Below, piece after piece: positions 1-8,574 of a stretch of 61,749 bases of DNA (position 1 is its first letter; each line of letters opens with the position of its first letter). Position numbers and translations under genes: made by a program. The notes beneath the pieces are model-generated. The model did not search any database. It was given only the letters and a program-made list of their open reading frames with translations, and was not told the DNA's origin. Origin of the DNA: Streptomyces ureilyticus (lineage in GTDB: Bacteria; Actinomycetota; Actinomycetes; Streptomycetales; Streptomycetaceae); NCBI RefSeq assembly GCF_011045025.1, contig NZ_JAAKZX010000031.1, forward strand, positions 1-61,749, in the 5' to 3' direction.

Positions 1-3000
1 CCCCCGATGCTGGCCCGCCCGCTCGCCCTGCAACGCGCCCTGCGGCCTCTCAAACGCCGAGTCCCCGCCCCCGTCGGCCGGGGACTGGACGAGGAGGCGA
101 CCGCCCACCGCATCGCCCGGCTCGGCGCGGCACCCCAGTGGTGGCTGCCGGTGCTGCGCCCGGCCACCGAGCGCTGGCTCACCCTGCACCTCGTGTACGA
201 CGCGGGCCCGACGATGCCCGTCTGGCGCCCGCTGGTCCGCGAACTCCACACGGCACTGGCCCAGTCGGGCGTCTTCCGCACGGTGGAGCTGCACCGGCTC
301 GCCCCCGACGGAACGATCCGGGGCACCGGCGGGCCGACGTCGTACGCCGCAGGCCGCACGGTCACCATCCTGGTCAGCGACTGCATGGGGCCGCAGTGGC
401 GCGCGGGCCCGGCGGGCAGCCGCTGGTACGGCACGCTGCGCCGCTGGACGGCGAGGATGCCCGTCGCGGTGATCCAGCCGCTCCCGGAACGTCTGTGGCG
501 CACCACGGCCCTGCCGGCGGCGACGGCCCGCATCGCCGCGCCGTCACCGGCGGCGCCCAACGCGGCGTACACGGTGGACTCGTACGCATTCGAGGACGCC
601 CCGCCCGATGCCCTCCCCCTTCCCGTCCTGGAGCCCTCGGGGCCGTGGCTGGCGCACTGGTCGGGCCTGGTGTCGGACGGGGCGAAGGGCCGTCTCCCGG
701 GTTCCGTCGCCGTGTTGGGGCCGGAGCCGCCTCCGGCTCCGCTGGACGAGCGGGGACGCGGCGACGTCGAGCGCCTCTCCCCCGAGGAACTGGTCCTGCG
801 CTTCCGCTCCCTGGCCTCCCCCGAGGCCTTCCGCCTCGCCGGCCATCTCGCCGTCGGCAGCCCCGAGTTGCCGGTCATGCGCCTGATCCAGGCCGCGACA
901 GAGCCCGAGCCACGGCCCCAGCACCTGGCCGAGGTCATCCTCAGCGGCGTCCTCAGCGCCGCCCCGGGCGCCCCGCCGGGTTCGTACGTCTTCCGCCCGG
1001 GTGTCCGCGAAGTCCTCCTGCGCACCCTGCCGCGCACCGCCCATTCCCGCACGACAGAACTCCTCACCCGGGCGGGGGCGGTGATCGACGCGCGCGCCGG
1101 GATGGCGGCGGGCGAGTTCCGGGTGGCCGCTCCGGGAGGGCAGGGGGCCACGGCGAGCGGAGATCCGATCGCGGCTGTGCGGGAGGAGAGCGTGCGGCGG
1201 CTGGGCGGGAGCGAGGGCGAGGAGTCGTCGTCGCTGTTCGCGGGGCGGTACTGGTTGGCCGGGCGGCGTGGGGCGTCGTCGCGGATGTGGCACGCCATGG
1301 ACAGACGACTGAACCGTCCCGTGGTGGTACACCAGTACCCGGAGCAGGCGGAGCCCCACGAACGGTTCCTGCGGGAGGCCCGTCAGCTGGCCGAACTACG
1401 GGATCCCCATGTGGTGCCCGTGGTGGACTTCGGGGTGGAGGGCGAGACCCCCTACCTGGTGGCGGAGTTCGTGGACGGCGTGACCCTGACCGAACTTGAC
1501 TGGGGAAGCGGACCCGGCCTGTCCTTCAGGTTGTTCGCCCGGCTGGTGCGGGACGTGACGGCGGGCCTGGACGCCCTGCACGCACGTGGTCTGGTGCGCG
1601 GGCAGGAGGGCCGGAACGGCCTGCTGCTGCGGCCGGACGGGACGGTCGTGATCTGCCGGTTCGCACTGGGGGAGCGGTCGGAGGGCCTCGACGCGTCGAC
1701 GGACTTCCGCGAGTTCGGCCGGCTGCTCCAGGACCTGGCCTTGCATACGGCGATCGACGCACGGTTCGAACAGGTCCTGCGTCATGCCTCGCACGACCGC
1801 CGGCACACCGACGACCTCCGCCGGTCGGTCAGGGAACTCGCCTCGTCGCCCGCCTTCGAGCCGATGGCCACCGAGGCCGACTTCCTGAAATTCACCATGC
1901 TCGGCCCGCCACGCGTCCATCGCGGCGAACGGCTCCTCGACCTCCCGTTCCCCAAGGCGCAGGCCCTGCTGTGCATGCTGCTGCTCAGGCACGGCCGCCG
2001 GGTGACCATCGCCGAACTGGCCCAAGGGCTTTGGGAAGAGCCGCCCTGGGAGGACGACGCCGCCCGTGTCCGTCCACTGGCGATCGCCCTGCGAGAGGCT
2101 CTGGGCCCGGGCACCCTCGCCGCCCTCCAGGACGGCTACGCACTGCACACGGCCGGCGACCACATCGACGTACTCCACTGCGAGGACCTGCTGAACCGCC
2201 GTACGCAGGAGCAGGACCCCCGCACCCAGCGCGCTCTGACCCAGGAAGCCCTGGACCTCTGGTACGGCGATCCCCTGGACGGCGTGCCCGGGCCCGCCGC
2301 GAAGGCGACCCGCGTCCGCCTGCGCGCGCTGCGTCTGACCCTCTGCGCCCAGCGGGCTGAACTCGACCTGGAACTGGGTGACTTCGCCCGAGCGACCGAC
2401 GATCTCGATGCCCTCCTCCAGGAGCACCCCGAGCGCGAGGACTTCCGCCGACTGCACATCCTCGCGCTGCGCGGCCAGGGCCGGATCGTCGAGGCCATCG
2501 AGTCGTACGAGTCCTACGCCGAGCGCCGGCAGCGGCAGCACGGGGAGCCGGTCGACGCGGCGTTGCGGGAGCTCTACCAGGAACTGCTCACCGCCGATCG
2601 CACGGGGGCCACCGTCTTCGTCGAGTTCACGGAGCGGCGCGAGCGCGCCCGGGCCCGCGACGCCCTGGGGCACGCTCTGCCCGGGATGCTGTCGTCGGCG
2701 GGCCAGTACGAGGGCCAGTACGAGTTGTCCGGTCTCGACGACGGCTTCCTCGTGACCGCCGAGCCCGGCACCTCCGTGCTGCCGCTGCTGGACGCCGTGC
2801 TGCATGAACTGCCCGCCGTTCTGGCGGAGTCGGAGCAGCCTCCGCCGAAGGTCCGGGCGACGTTCTGGCACGCCGCCCAGCCCGCCCTCGGGGCCGCGCT
2901 GGAGCGCTCCGACACCGACACGGCGGATGTCACGGTCGTCCTCTCCCCGGTACTCCATCAGGAGCTCGCGAGCGGCCCCGCCGCCGTCGACCCCGCGCGG

Positions 3001-4332
3001 TTCCGGCCCTTGTACCGGGAGCCGGACGCAGGCCGGCTCATCGCCTGGTACTGCTCGCTGGAACTCCCGCGCCCGGCCGCGGAACCGGATCCCCTGCCCG
3101 AACCCGAACCGGGGCCCGAGCAGTCGCGCGACCTGGTGCGCGGCCCGTTCACCACCCGCGACGTCACCTCCGTCCACCCACCCACAGGGGGCCGCACCGC
3201 CGTCGTCCACACCTTGCCCGACGGCTCGCTGACGCTGCTCGACGGTGCCCGGCCGCCCGGCGAGCGCACTTCGGGCGCTCTCGTCACGTACTACGAGGTC
3301 GACCTCACCACCCATGAGATGACGACCACGATGACCCTGCCAAGCTACGGCGACGATCCTTTCAAGCTGCCGATCGAGCTGCACTGGCATGTCGACGATC
3401 CCGTGGCCTTCGTCCAGGCCGACATCTCTGACGTGCCCGGACTCCTGCTAGGTCATTTCCGTAAGGAGGGAGGGCGCATCACTCGGAGCTTGCGCAGGGC
3501 GCACCCGGCGGTGTGGCTGCTGAAAACAAACCTGCCCCCCTGGCCGGTTCCGGGCCTCTCGGTGACCTACCGGGTGCGGCTGTCCGGCCGGCCGTCTGCC
3601 CGCGCCTCCGTCCGTCGCCCCTCCCTGCGCGCCCTCCTGGATGACGCTCAGGCCGTCCTGCTGGGCTTCGACGGCCCACTGGTCCGCCTGTACGACATGA
3701 ACAAGTCGGAGTCCCAGGCCACCCGCGAGCTCACCGCGCTCCTGGCCGAACTGCGAGACCCCGACGAAGCGCTGAGTGGTGCGCGGCTCTTGGCCTCGGA
3801 CGGGCCGACGCCACCCTTGGAAGGACGTCCGAATCCGCTCGATCTGCTGCGCGCGCTCGCGGGGCACCGCCTGAGCCCCGAGCTGCGCCGAGCGCTCGAC
3901 CGGATCGAGAAGGAGGCAGCCGCCGAGGCCCTGCCCACCCGTGGCTCCGACACCCTGATCGTGATGCTCCGCGCCTACCGCCGTGATGTCGCCGTCGTCG
4001 CGGACAACGCGCCGAGCGCCGTCCGGACGGCGCTCGGACCACGAGCGCTGACCCTGCGGGGCGGCATCCACGGACGTACCGAGGATCTGTCCCTCCTGAT
4101 GCCGAACCCCGACTGCCTGAACCGGGCCCTGACCGCCCTGCACACCTTCCCCTCGGATGCCGTACTGATCGCCTCCTCCGTCGCCGAACTGACCGCCGCC
4201 CGCGCCATCGGCCTGCCCGCCATCGGCTACGCCCGGAGCCCGCGGCACGCGGGGCTGCTGCGCCGGGAGACGGAGTGCGCGGTGACGGTGGAGTCCCTGG
4301 AAGAGGTCCTCAACAACGTCTGGCCCAGATGA
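1..4332 (+). CDS. Giant mosaic regulator: SAV_2336 N-domain, pseudokinase, SARP/BTAD, HAD-like C-terminus (5' partial)
   Basis: The reading frame is open to the left edge, so the true start probably lies outside the window; the first in-window ATG is at 7 (1441 residues). Residues ~1-380 resemble the SAV_2336 N-terminal region (WWLPVLRP, LVYDAGPTMPVW). Residues ~410-620 have a Ser/Thr-kinase outline, but the HRD loop reads VRGQEGRNG and the DFG position reads CRF, so it should be catalytically dead. Residues ~623-715 (FTMLGPPRV...AQALLCMLLL) look like a SARP winged helix, followed by a BTAD/TPR stretch to ~860. A beta-rich part follows, and from ~1206 a HAD-like domain with LLGFDGPLV (Asp1222). 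SAV_2336 domains are known from vWA-MoxR ternary conflict systems, so partners may lie just upstream. The domain calls are by eye; the overall role is inferred. Confidence 0.8.
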   Translation, partial: PPMLARPLALQRALRPLKRRVPAPVGRGLDEEATAHRIARLGAAPQWWLPVLRPATERWLTLHLVYDAGPTMPVWRPLVRELHTALAQSGVFRTVELHRLAPDGTIRGTGGPTSYAAGRTVTILVSDCMGPQWRAGPAGSRWYGTLRRWTARMPVAVIQPLPERLWRTTALPAATARIAAPSPAAPNAAYTVDSYAFEDAPPDALPLPVLEPSGPWLAHWSGLVSDGAKGRLPGSVAVLGPEPPPAPLDERGRGDVERLSPEELVLRFRSLASPEAFRLAGHLAVGSPELPVMRLIQAATEPEPRPQHLAEVILSGVLSAAPGAPPGSYVFRPGVREVLLRTLPRTAHSRTTELLTRAGAVIDARAGMAAGEFRVAAPGGQGATASGDPIAAVREESVRRLGGSEGEESSSLFAGRYWLAGRRGASSRMWHAMDRRLNRPVVVHQYPEQAEPHERFLREARQLAELRDPHVVPVVDFGVEGETPYLVAEFVDGVTLTELDWGSGPGLSFRLFARLVRDVTAGLDALHARGLVRGQEGRNGLLLRPDGTVVICRFALGERSEGLDASTDFREFGRLLQDLALHTAIDARFEQVLRHASHDRRHTDDLRRSVRELASSPAFEPMATEADFLKFTMLGPPRVHRGERLLDLPFPKAQALLCMLLLRHGRRVTIAELAQGLWEEPPWEDDAARVRPLAIALREALGPGTLAALQDGYALHTAGDHIDVLHCEDLLNRRTQEQDPRTQRALTQEALDLWYGDPLDGVPGPAAKATRVRLRALRLTLCAQRAELDLELGDFARATDDLDALLQEHPEREDFRRLHILALRGQGRIVEAIESYESYAERRQRQHGEPVDAALRELYQELLTADRTGATVFVEFTERRERARARDALGHALPGMLSSAGQYEGQYELSGLDDGFLVTAEPGTSVLPLLDAVLHELPAVLAESEQPPPKVRATFWHAAQPALGAALERSDTDTADVTVVLSPVLHQELASGPAAVDPARFRPLYREPDAGRLIAWYCSLELPRPAAEPDPLPEPEPGPEQSRDLVRGPFTTRDVTSVHPPTGGRTAVVHTLPDGSLTLLDGARPPGERTSGALVTYYEVDLTTHEMTTTMTLPSYGDDPFKLPIELHWHVDDPVAFVQADISDVPGLLLGHFRKEGGRITRSLRRAHPAVWLLKTNLPPWPVPGLSVTYRVRLSGRPSARASVRRPSLRALLDDAQAVLLGFDGPLVRLYDMNKSESQATRELTALLAELRDPDEALSGARLLASDGPTPPLEGRPNPLDLLRALAGHRLSPELRRALDRIEKEAAAEALPTRGSDTLIVMLRAYRRDVAVVADNAPSAVRTALGPRALTLRGGIHGRTEDLSLLMPNPDCLNRALTALHTFPSDAVLIASSVAELTAARAIGLPAIGYARSPRHAGLLRRETECAVTVESLEEVLNNVWPR

Positions 4333-4484
4333 CGCCTCGCACCCAGCGCGTGCAAATCCCCCCGTTCAGCGGCACCCCACCCGGCCCACCTCGAAAGGCG
4401 ACTCCTCGTCAGCGCCCTCACGATGCCAAAGAGGCCCGCCACCCGGCGCGGCCCCCACGGTCTGCGCTCTCGGGAGGATCTGCC

Positions 4485-5528
4485 ATGGCCGCCAGTGCCA
4501 GTCTGGAGCAGTTGCGCCGCTGTCATTTCGCCGTCGATCTGGGGGCGGCGAGGACCCGTGTGTTCGTGAAGGGTGCCGGGCTGGTCGTGGATCAGCCGAG
4601 TATGGCCGCCGTCAATACGAGGACCGGCGGGCTGATCGCGGTCGGGGAACTGGCCGAGAGGATGACCGGCCGTACGCCCGACTACATCCGCGTCGTCAAG
4701 CCCGTTTCCGGCGGCACGGTCGTCGACATCGACATGGCGCAGCGGATGCTGCGGCAACTGCTCGGCGAACGCCTCCGCCGCACGCTGCGCCGTAAGCCGC
4801 GGCTGCGGGCGGCGGCCTGTACGCCGCACGACGCCGACCCGCTCGCCCGGCGCGCGGCGGTCGAGACGCTGGTCGGACTCGGGGCGTGGCGGGTCGAGCT
4901 GGTGGACACGCTGATCGCGGCGGCGGTCGGCTGCGGGCTGCCCGTGGAGCAGCCCGAGGCGACCATGATCATGGTGTGCGGGGCGGCGGCCACGCAGGTC
5001 GCCGTCCTCTCCCTTGGTTCCGTCGTGACCGCCGAGCGTCTCCCCGTCGGCGGCGAGGCCGTCGACCACGCGATCGTCCAGCATCTGCGCCATGAGCACG
5101 AGTTGGTGCTGCCGAGTCAGTCCGTACGTCCCTTGCAGCTCGCCCTGTCCGGCAACGGTCTCACCCCGGAGGGGCCCGCCCGTACCGAGATCCACGGCCG
5201 GGACGTGGCCACGGGGCTCGCCCGCTCGGTGCTCGTGGACACGGCCGCCGTACGCAATGCGATCCAGACACCGCTCACCGCGGTGCTCGACGGGATCGGC
5301 AGGGTGCTGCGCGACTGCCCGCCTGATCTGGTGGCCGATCTCGCGGACCGCGGGATCATGATGGTCGGCGGCAGCGCTCTGCTGCCCGGGTTCGACCACA
5401 TGCTGCGGTCCGCGACGGGCATGCCGGTGCATATCGCCGAGCGGCCCGACGTGTGCGCCGCCCTCGGCGTGGGCGCGATGCTGGAGGGCAGGGTCCACAC
5501 GCTGGGCCTGGACCGGGTGCCGGCCTGA
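4485..5528 (+). CDS. MreB/Mbl-like actin-fold protein
   Basis: This 347-residue protein has the MreB outline: an N-terminal phosphate-1 strand (FAVDLGAARTRVF), the rod-shape segment VVDQPSMAAVN, RVVKPVSGGTVVDIDMA and the C-terminal MMVGGSALLPGF adenosine-binding loop. The start at 4485 is preceded by GGGAGGA, and the longer reading frame back to 4275 overlaps the upstream gene. The second phosphate loop, normally DIGGGTT in MreB, reads VCGAAATQ, so ATP hydrolysis may be weak or lost. There is no mreCD or pbp partner. It follows the giant regulator by about 150 bp on the same strand. It is likely a cytoskeletal paralogue used in spore-wall or stress functions; that role is inferred. Confidence 0.85.
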   Translation: MAASASLEQLRRCHFAVDLGAARTRVFVKGAGLVVDQPSMAAVNTRTGGLIAVGELAERMTGRTPDYIRVVKPVSGGTVVDIDMAQRMLRQLLGERLRRTLRRKPRLRAAACTPHDADPLARRAAVETLVGLGAWRVELVDTLIAAAVGCGLPVEQPEATMIMVCGAAATQVAVLSLGSVVTAERLPVGGEAVDHAIVQHLRHEHELVLPSQSVRPLQLALSGNGLTPEGPARTEIHGRDVATGLARSVLVDTAAVRNAIQTPLTAVLDGIGRVLRDCPPDLVADLADRGIMMVGGSALLPGFDHMLRSATGMPVHIAERPDVCAALGVGAMLEGRVHTLGLDRVPA

Positions 5529-5561
5529 GCGGCACATGCGCGGCACACGAGCGAGGGCGCC

Positions 5562-5640
5562 GGGCTTGAGCGAGTGGGCTGGGCTTGAGCGAGTAGCGAG
5601 TGGGCTGGGCTTGAGCGAGTGCGCCGGGCTTGTTGAGCGA
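5562..5640 (+). repeat. Degenerate tandem repeat, GGGCTTGAGCGAGT unit
   Basis: Three perfect 14-bp copies of GGGCTTGAGCGAGT start at 5562, 5581 and 5607. A fourth, interrupted copy begins near 5626. Spacing is 19 and 26 bp. The array fills the gap between the convergent MreB-like and Rv1733c-like genes. Confidence 0.8.
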
Positions 5641-5644
5641 GGGG

Positions 5645-6226
5645 TCAGCCCGTCCTCCCGCCCCAGCGCAGGTCGGCGCGCTCCCACTCCGCGTCCCACT
5701 CGCGCATACGGCGCTGGTCGAGGCGTACGCGCACCGTCCAGACGGTCAGCCAGACGGCGCCGCCCGCGCCCGTCGCGGCGAGCAGGCCGGCCGACACCGC
5801 TTGCAGGACGGCTTCCGCGTCGTTGAGGGGCTTCGCCACCAGGGTGCCGTGCCGGTCGGTCCAGATCGTGGTCCGGGTGCCTTTCTTGGCTTCGGGTTTG
5901 ACCTGGGCGTCGCCGGTGCGGGCCGTGCCGTCCGGTGTCTTCCAGCGGACCGTGGCCCAGACCAGGTCGTCGTCCACGGACTGGGTCGCCGACCGTTCCG
6001 GGGCGTTCTCGGCGAGCAGCGCCGTCACCGGGCGGCGCTCCTCGCGCTGCCGGTCCACGCTGCGGCTCACCACCTCGGCCGTCGCCAGCCCCGCGATCAG
6101 ACCGCCCACCAGGGCGAACAGCCATGCGCCGAGCAGCAGCCAGGCCTCGACGACGTCCACGCGCCGTCGCAGCGGGTTGCTCCGCCAGCGCCACAGTCTC
6201 ATCGTCGTGCGATGTGTCCTCGCCAT
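5645..6226 (-). CDS. Rv1733c-family two-helix membrane protein
   Basis: This 193-residue protein has an Arg/Trp-rich cytoplasmic start (RLWRWRSNPLRRRVD), one transmembrane helix (AWLLLGAWLFALVGGLIAG), an extracytoplasmic soluble part of about 90 residues, and a second helix near the C-terminus (AVSAGLLAATGAGGAVWL). This layout matches the actinobacterial Rv1733c family, named after a mycobacterial dormancy-regulon antigen of unknown biochemical function. ATG at 6226 follows AAGGGGG at good spacing; a second ATG at 6202 is also possible. The longer frame to 6310 lacks a better site. The neighbouring CBS and phosphoribosyltransferase genes also fit a dormancy/stress theme. Confidence 0.8.
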   Translation of the reverse strand: MARTHRTTMRLWRWRSNPLRRRVDVVEAWLLLGAWLFALVGGLIAGLATAEVVSRSVDRQREERRPVTALLAENAPERSATQSVDDDLVWATVRWKTPDGTARTGDAQVKPEAKKGTRTTIWTDRHGTLVAKPLNDAEAVLQAVSAGLLAATGAGGAVWLTVWTVRVRLDQRRMREWDAEWERADLRWGGRTG

Positions 6227-6323
6227 CGGCCAGCACCCCCTTGTGAGCACCGACGGCACCCACCTCTTCGGGTGTCCTACCAGTGTGCGCCCACGAGCGG
6301 CGCGGAGCACTTGGGCGGGCGCG

Positions 6324-6349
6324 GAGCCCTCGGGCCGGCCCGAGGGCTC
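6324..6349. terminator. 26-bp perfect GC-rich palindrome
   Basis: A perfect self-complementary sequence made of GAGCCCTCGGGCC and its reverse complement. It sits about 100 bp upstream of the Rv1733c-like gene and 360 bp downstream of the phosphoribosyltransferase stop on the same strand. It could end that transcript; no T-run follows, as is common in Streptomyces. Confidence 0.5.
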
Positions 6350-6712
6350 TTCATCCCGCGGACGGCGGGTCGAGACGCGGCAATTGCCCGTATTCCGTAC
6401 GCTGATCCACTTCTGGCGGCGCTATCAGTAAGCGAGCGTGAGTCATGGGTGAACGACAGCCGATGCCGGGGGTTGTGCCGGCGGGGGATGCGCCGGCGCC
6501 GCAGCTCCCTGCGGGCTCTCCTCTCTCCCCGTTGGGCGAACCACAGGCGTTGATCGAGGAGTTCGCGCGGGAACTGAGCCGGGGGCTACGAACGAGCCGG
6601 CTCCGCTCGTGGGGCGCCGGCCCCTCCGGGGTTGAGCAAGCGGGTTCGTTGTCGGGTGCGGGTTGAGTGTGGCCGGTCGCTTCGTTCCCCGCGGGGTGCC
6701 TCCGGCGGCGGG
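6350..6712. other. Intergenic stretch without a convincing gene
   Basis: A 73-codon plus-strand frame (6445-6666) and a minus-strand frame crossing the region are both open. Neither has family-like composition, and both look like GC-rich chance frames. I see no repeat or RNA gene here beyond the palindrome at 6324. Confidence 0.5.
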
Positions 6713-7363
6713 CTACGCCCTGGTGTGGACGCTGCGCAGCGTGTCGATCACCTCGCGGTCGGACAGCTGGCCGAAGTCCACGTACCACTCCCCCACGGCG
6801 TAGAAGTGCTCGGGCTGATGCAGGCAGATCACGTCGTCCGCCTCGTGCTGGCGTACGACGCCGAGCCCGGAGCAGACCGGAATGGCGAGCACCAGCCGGG
6901 CGGGCGAGTGACGGCGCAGGTGGAGGAGGGCGGCGCGGGCAGTGACGCCGGTGGCGAGGCCGTCGTCGACGAGGATCACCGTGCGGTCCCGTAGACGGGG
7001 AGCGGGACGCCCCTCGCGGTAGAGCGACTCCAGGCGGTGGACCTCCGCGCGCTGTCGGGCGACGGCCTGCGTGAACTGGTACTCGGTCATGTCCAGAAGC
7101 GCCAGCGCCTCCTGGTCGAACACCGGCGGATCCTCGCCCACGACCGCGCCGACCCCGGCCTCCGGCTGCCCCGGCGCGCCGATCTTGCGCACCACCAGGA
7201 CGTCCAGCGGCGCGCGCAGGGCGTGCGCGATCTCCGCCGCGACGGGGACACCGCCGCGGGGCAGGGCCAGGACGAGGGGGTCGACGTAACCGCCGCCTTC
7301 CGCCCGTCGCAGCAGCGCGGCGGCGAGGTCCTGCCCCGCCTGCCGACGGTTCTGGAAACGCAT
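6713..7363 (-). CDS. Phosphoribosyltransferase-domain protein
   Basis: This 216-residue protein is of the type I phosphoribosyltransferase fold. VILVDDGLATGVTARAAL (about residues 129-146) is the PRPP-binding acidic loop, and LVLALPRGGVPVA lies in the N-terminal hood. Stand-alone proteins of this family are common in actinobacteria, often beside dormancy, universal-stress or CBS genes; the base substrate is not known. ATG at 7363 has a purine-rich stretch (GAAAGAAGG) just upstream on its strand. It is divergent from the CBS gene across 200 bp, which presumably carries both promoters. A nucleobase salvage role is only an inference. Confidence 0.85.
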   Translation of the reverse strand: MRFQNRRQAGQDLAAALLRRAEGGGYVDPLVLALPRGGVPVAAEIAHALRAPLDVLVVRKIGAPGQPEAGVGAVVGEDPPVFDQEALALLDMTEYQFTQAVARQRAEVHRLESLYREGRPAPRLRDRTVILVDDGLATGVTARAALLHLRRHSPARLVLAIPVCSGLGVVRQHEADDVICLHQPEHFYAVGEWYVDFGQLSDREVIDTLRSVHTRA

Positions 7364-7563
7364 GATGCCCGCCTTCTTTCCGCCACGTCCGCCAGGTTCG
7401 CCCGCGCCTGCGGGCCCTCCGCGATCGAGCCTGCGAGTACCCGAGCGGCCGGCTCCTCACGCGTGCATGGAGGAACATCCGCCGGGTACTCGGCGGAGCG
7501 ACCGAGCACCGGCTCATCAGGCACGTTTCCGGTGCTCATCCCGGGAGTCACACGGAGGTAGCC

Positions 7564-7983
7564 ATGGCGCAGCACGTCCGGGAAGTCATGACAGCGGACC
7601 CGGTGACGGTGACCGAGCAGACCCCGCTCCCCGAGGTCGCCAAGCTCATGCGGGAGAAGAACATCGGCGATGTCTTCATCACCGAGGAGGACCACGTACG
7701 CGGCCTGGTGACCGATCGCGATCTGGTGATCCGGGCCATGGCCGAGGACCGGGACCCCGCCGCCACCCCCGTCCGCGAGGTGTGCAGCACCGATCTGGTC
7801 ACCGTCTCCCCGCAGGACGACATCGACCAGGCGGTGCGGCTGATGCGGGAGCACGCCCTGCGGCGGCTGCCCGTCGTGGAGGAGGACCACCTCGTCGGTG
7901 CGCTCAGCATCGGCGACCTGGCCGTGGAACGCGACCCGCGCTCCGCGCTCGCCGACATCAGCCAGGCGGAGCCGAACAGGTAG
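7564..7983 (+). CDS. Two-CBS-domain protein
   Basis: This 139-residue protein consists almost entirely of a CBS pair: VREVMTADPVTVTEQTPL...GLVTDRDLV, then VREVCSTDLVTVSPQDD...RRLPVVEEDHLVGALSIGDLA. Such stand-alone Bateman modules bind adenosine nucleotides and sense energy state; the family includes mycobacterial hypoxic-response protein 1. ATG at 7564 follows GGAGGT. A hairpin right after the gene (8005-8047) probably ends the transcript. No effector domain is attached, so a partner protein in trans is expected. Confidence 0.9.
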   Translation: MAQHVREVMTADPVTVTEQTPLPEVAKLMREKNIGDVFITEEDHVRGLVTDRDLVIRAMAEDRDPAATPVREVCSTDLVTVSPQDDIDQAVRLMREHALRRLPVVEEDHLVGALSIGDLAVERDPRSALADISQAEPNR

Positions 7984-8004
7984 GGCGGCCGTAAGGCAGG
8001 TGCT

Positions 8005-8047
8005 GTCGGCACGCAGGCGTCGCCTTCGTCGTCTTCTGCGTGCCGAC
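8005..8047 (+). terminator. Hairpin after the CBS gene
   Basis: A perfect 12-bp stem, GTCGGCACGCAG with CTGCGTGCCGAC, with a 19-nt loop. It lies between the CBS stop and the archease start. Confidence 0.6.
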
Positions 8048-8052
8048 GACAC

Positions 8053-8547
8053 ATGCGTACGGGACAAACGGGGCACCCGGTGAACATGGTCGGCGAGACG
8101 TACGACGACAGGCAGGCCCGTGCGCAGGGCGAGAGCGGCCATCGGCTGGTGCCGCACACCGCGGACGTGCGGATCGAGGCGTGGGGCACGACCCGGGAGA
8201 ACTGCCTGGTAGAGGCCGTGCACGGGATGGTGGACTGCTTCGCCGACGTCTCCGCCGTGCGGCCGACGGCGGTCCAGCGCGCCCAGTTGTCCGGGAACTG
8301 CGACGACGACCTCCTGGCCGCCCTCCTCGACGAGGTCGTCTACCGCCTCGAAGTGCCCGGCCAGGTCCCCGTGGACGTCGAACTCGAGACGGAGACGCCC
8401 GGCAGCGCCGTCGACGTACGACTGGCCGTCGCCGACCTGTCGGCCGTGGAGATCACCGGCGCCGTACCGAAGGCCGTGTCGTGGCATGAACTGCACATCG
8501 AGCCGGGTCCGTACGGCTGGACGTGCGCGGTGACGATTGATGTGTGA
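8053..8547 (+). CDS. Archease-family protein (RtcB activator)
   Basis: This 164-residue protein has the archease core from about residue 29: HRLVPHTADVRIEAWG, then the central acidic segment DDDLLAALLDEVVYRLE and the C-terminal AVSWHELHIEPGPYGW...VTIDV. Archeases bind metal through acidic residues and speed guanylylation and turnover of the RNA ligase RtcB. The rtcB gene lies immediately downstream, tail to tail, with only 27 bp between the stops. The functional link is therefore supported by context. A second in-frame ATG at 8086 is an alternative start, since the first ~28 residues are outside the domain. Confidence 0.88.
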   Translation: MRTGQTGHPVNMVGETYDDRQARAQGESGHRLVPHTADVRIEAWGTTRENCLVEAVHGMVDCFADVSAVRPTAVQRAQLSGNCDDDLLAALLDEVVYRLEVPGQVPVDVELETETPGSAVDVRLAVADLSAVEITGAVPKAVSWHELHIEPGPYGWTCAVTIDV

Positions 8548-8574
8548 GGGGTGAGTATGAGTGGGAGGGGTGCC

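Noticed and set aside
1396..3390. 664-codon minus-strand frame opposite the giant regulator
   Set aside because: It is a GC-bias shadow: Gln/Gly/Arg-rich, without motifs, and fully antisense to a well-supported gene.
4227..6263. 678-codon minus-strand frame over the MreB-like and Rv1733c-like genes
   Set aside because: Low-complexity composition and no domain; it crosses two supported genes.
6445..6666. 73-codon plus-strand frame in the gap
   Set aside because: No homology-like pattern, only a weak RBS, and Pro/Gly/Ala-rich chance composition.
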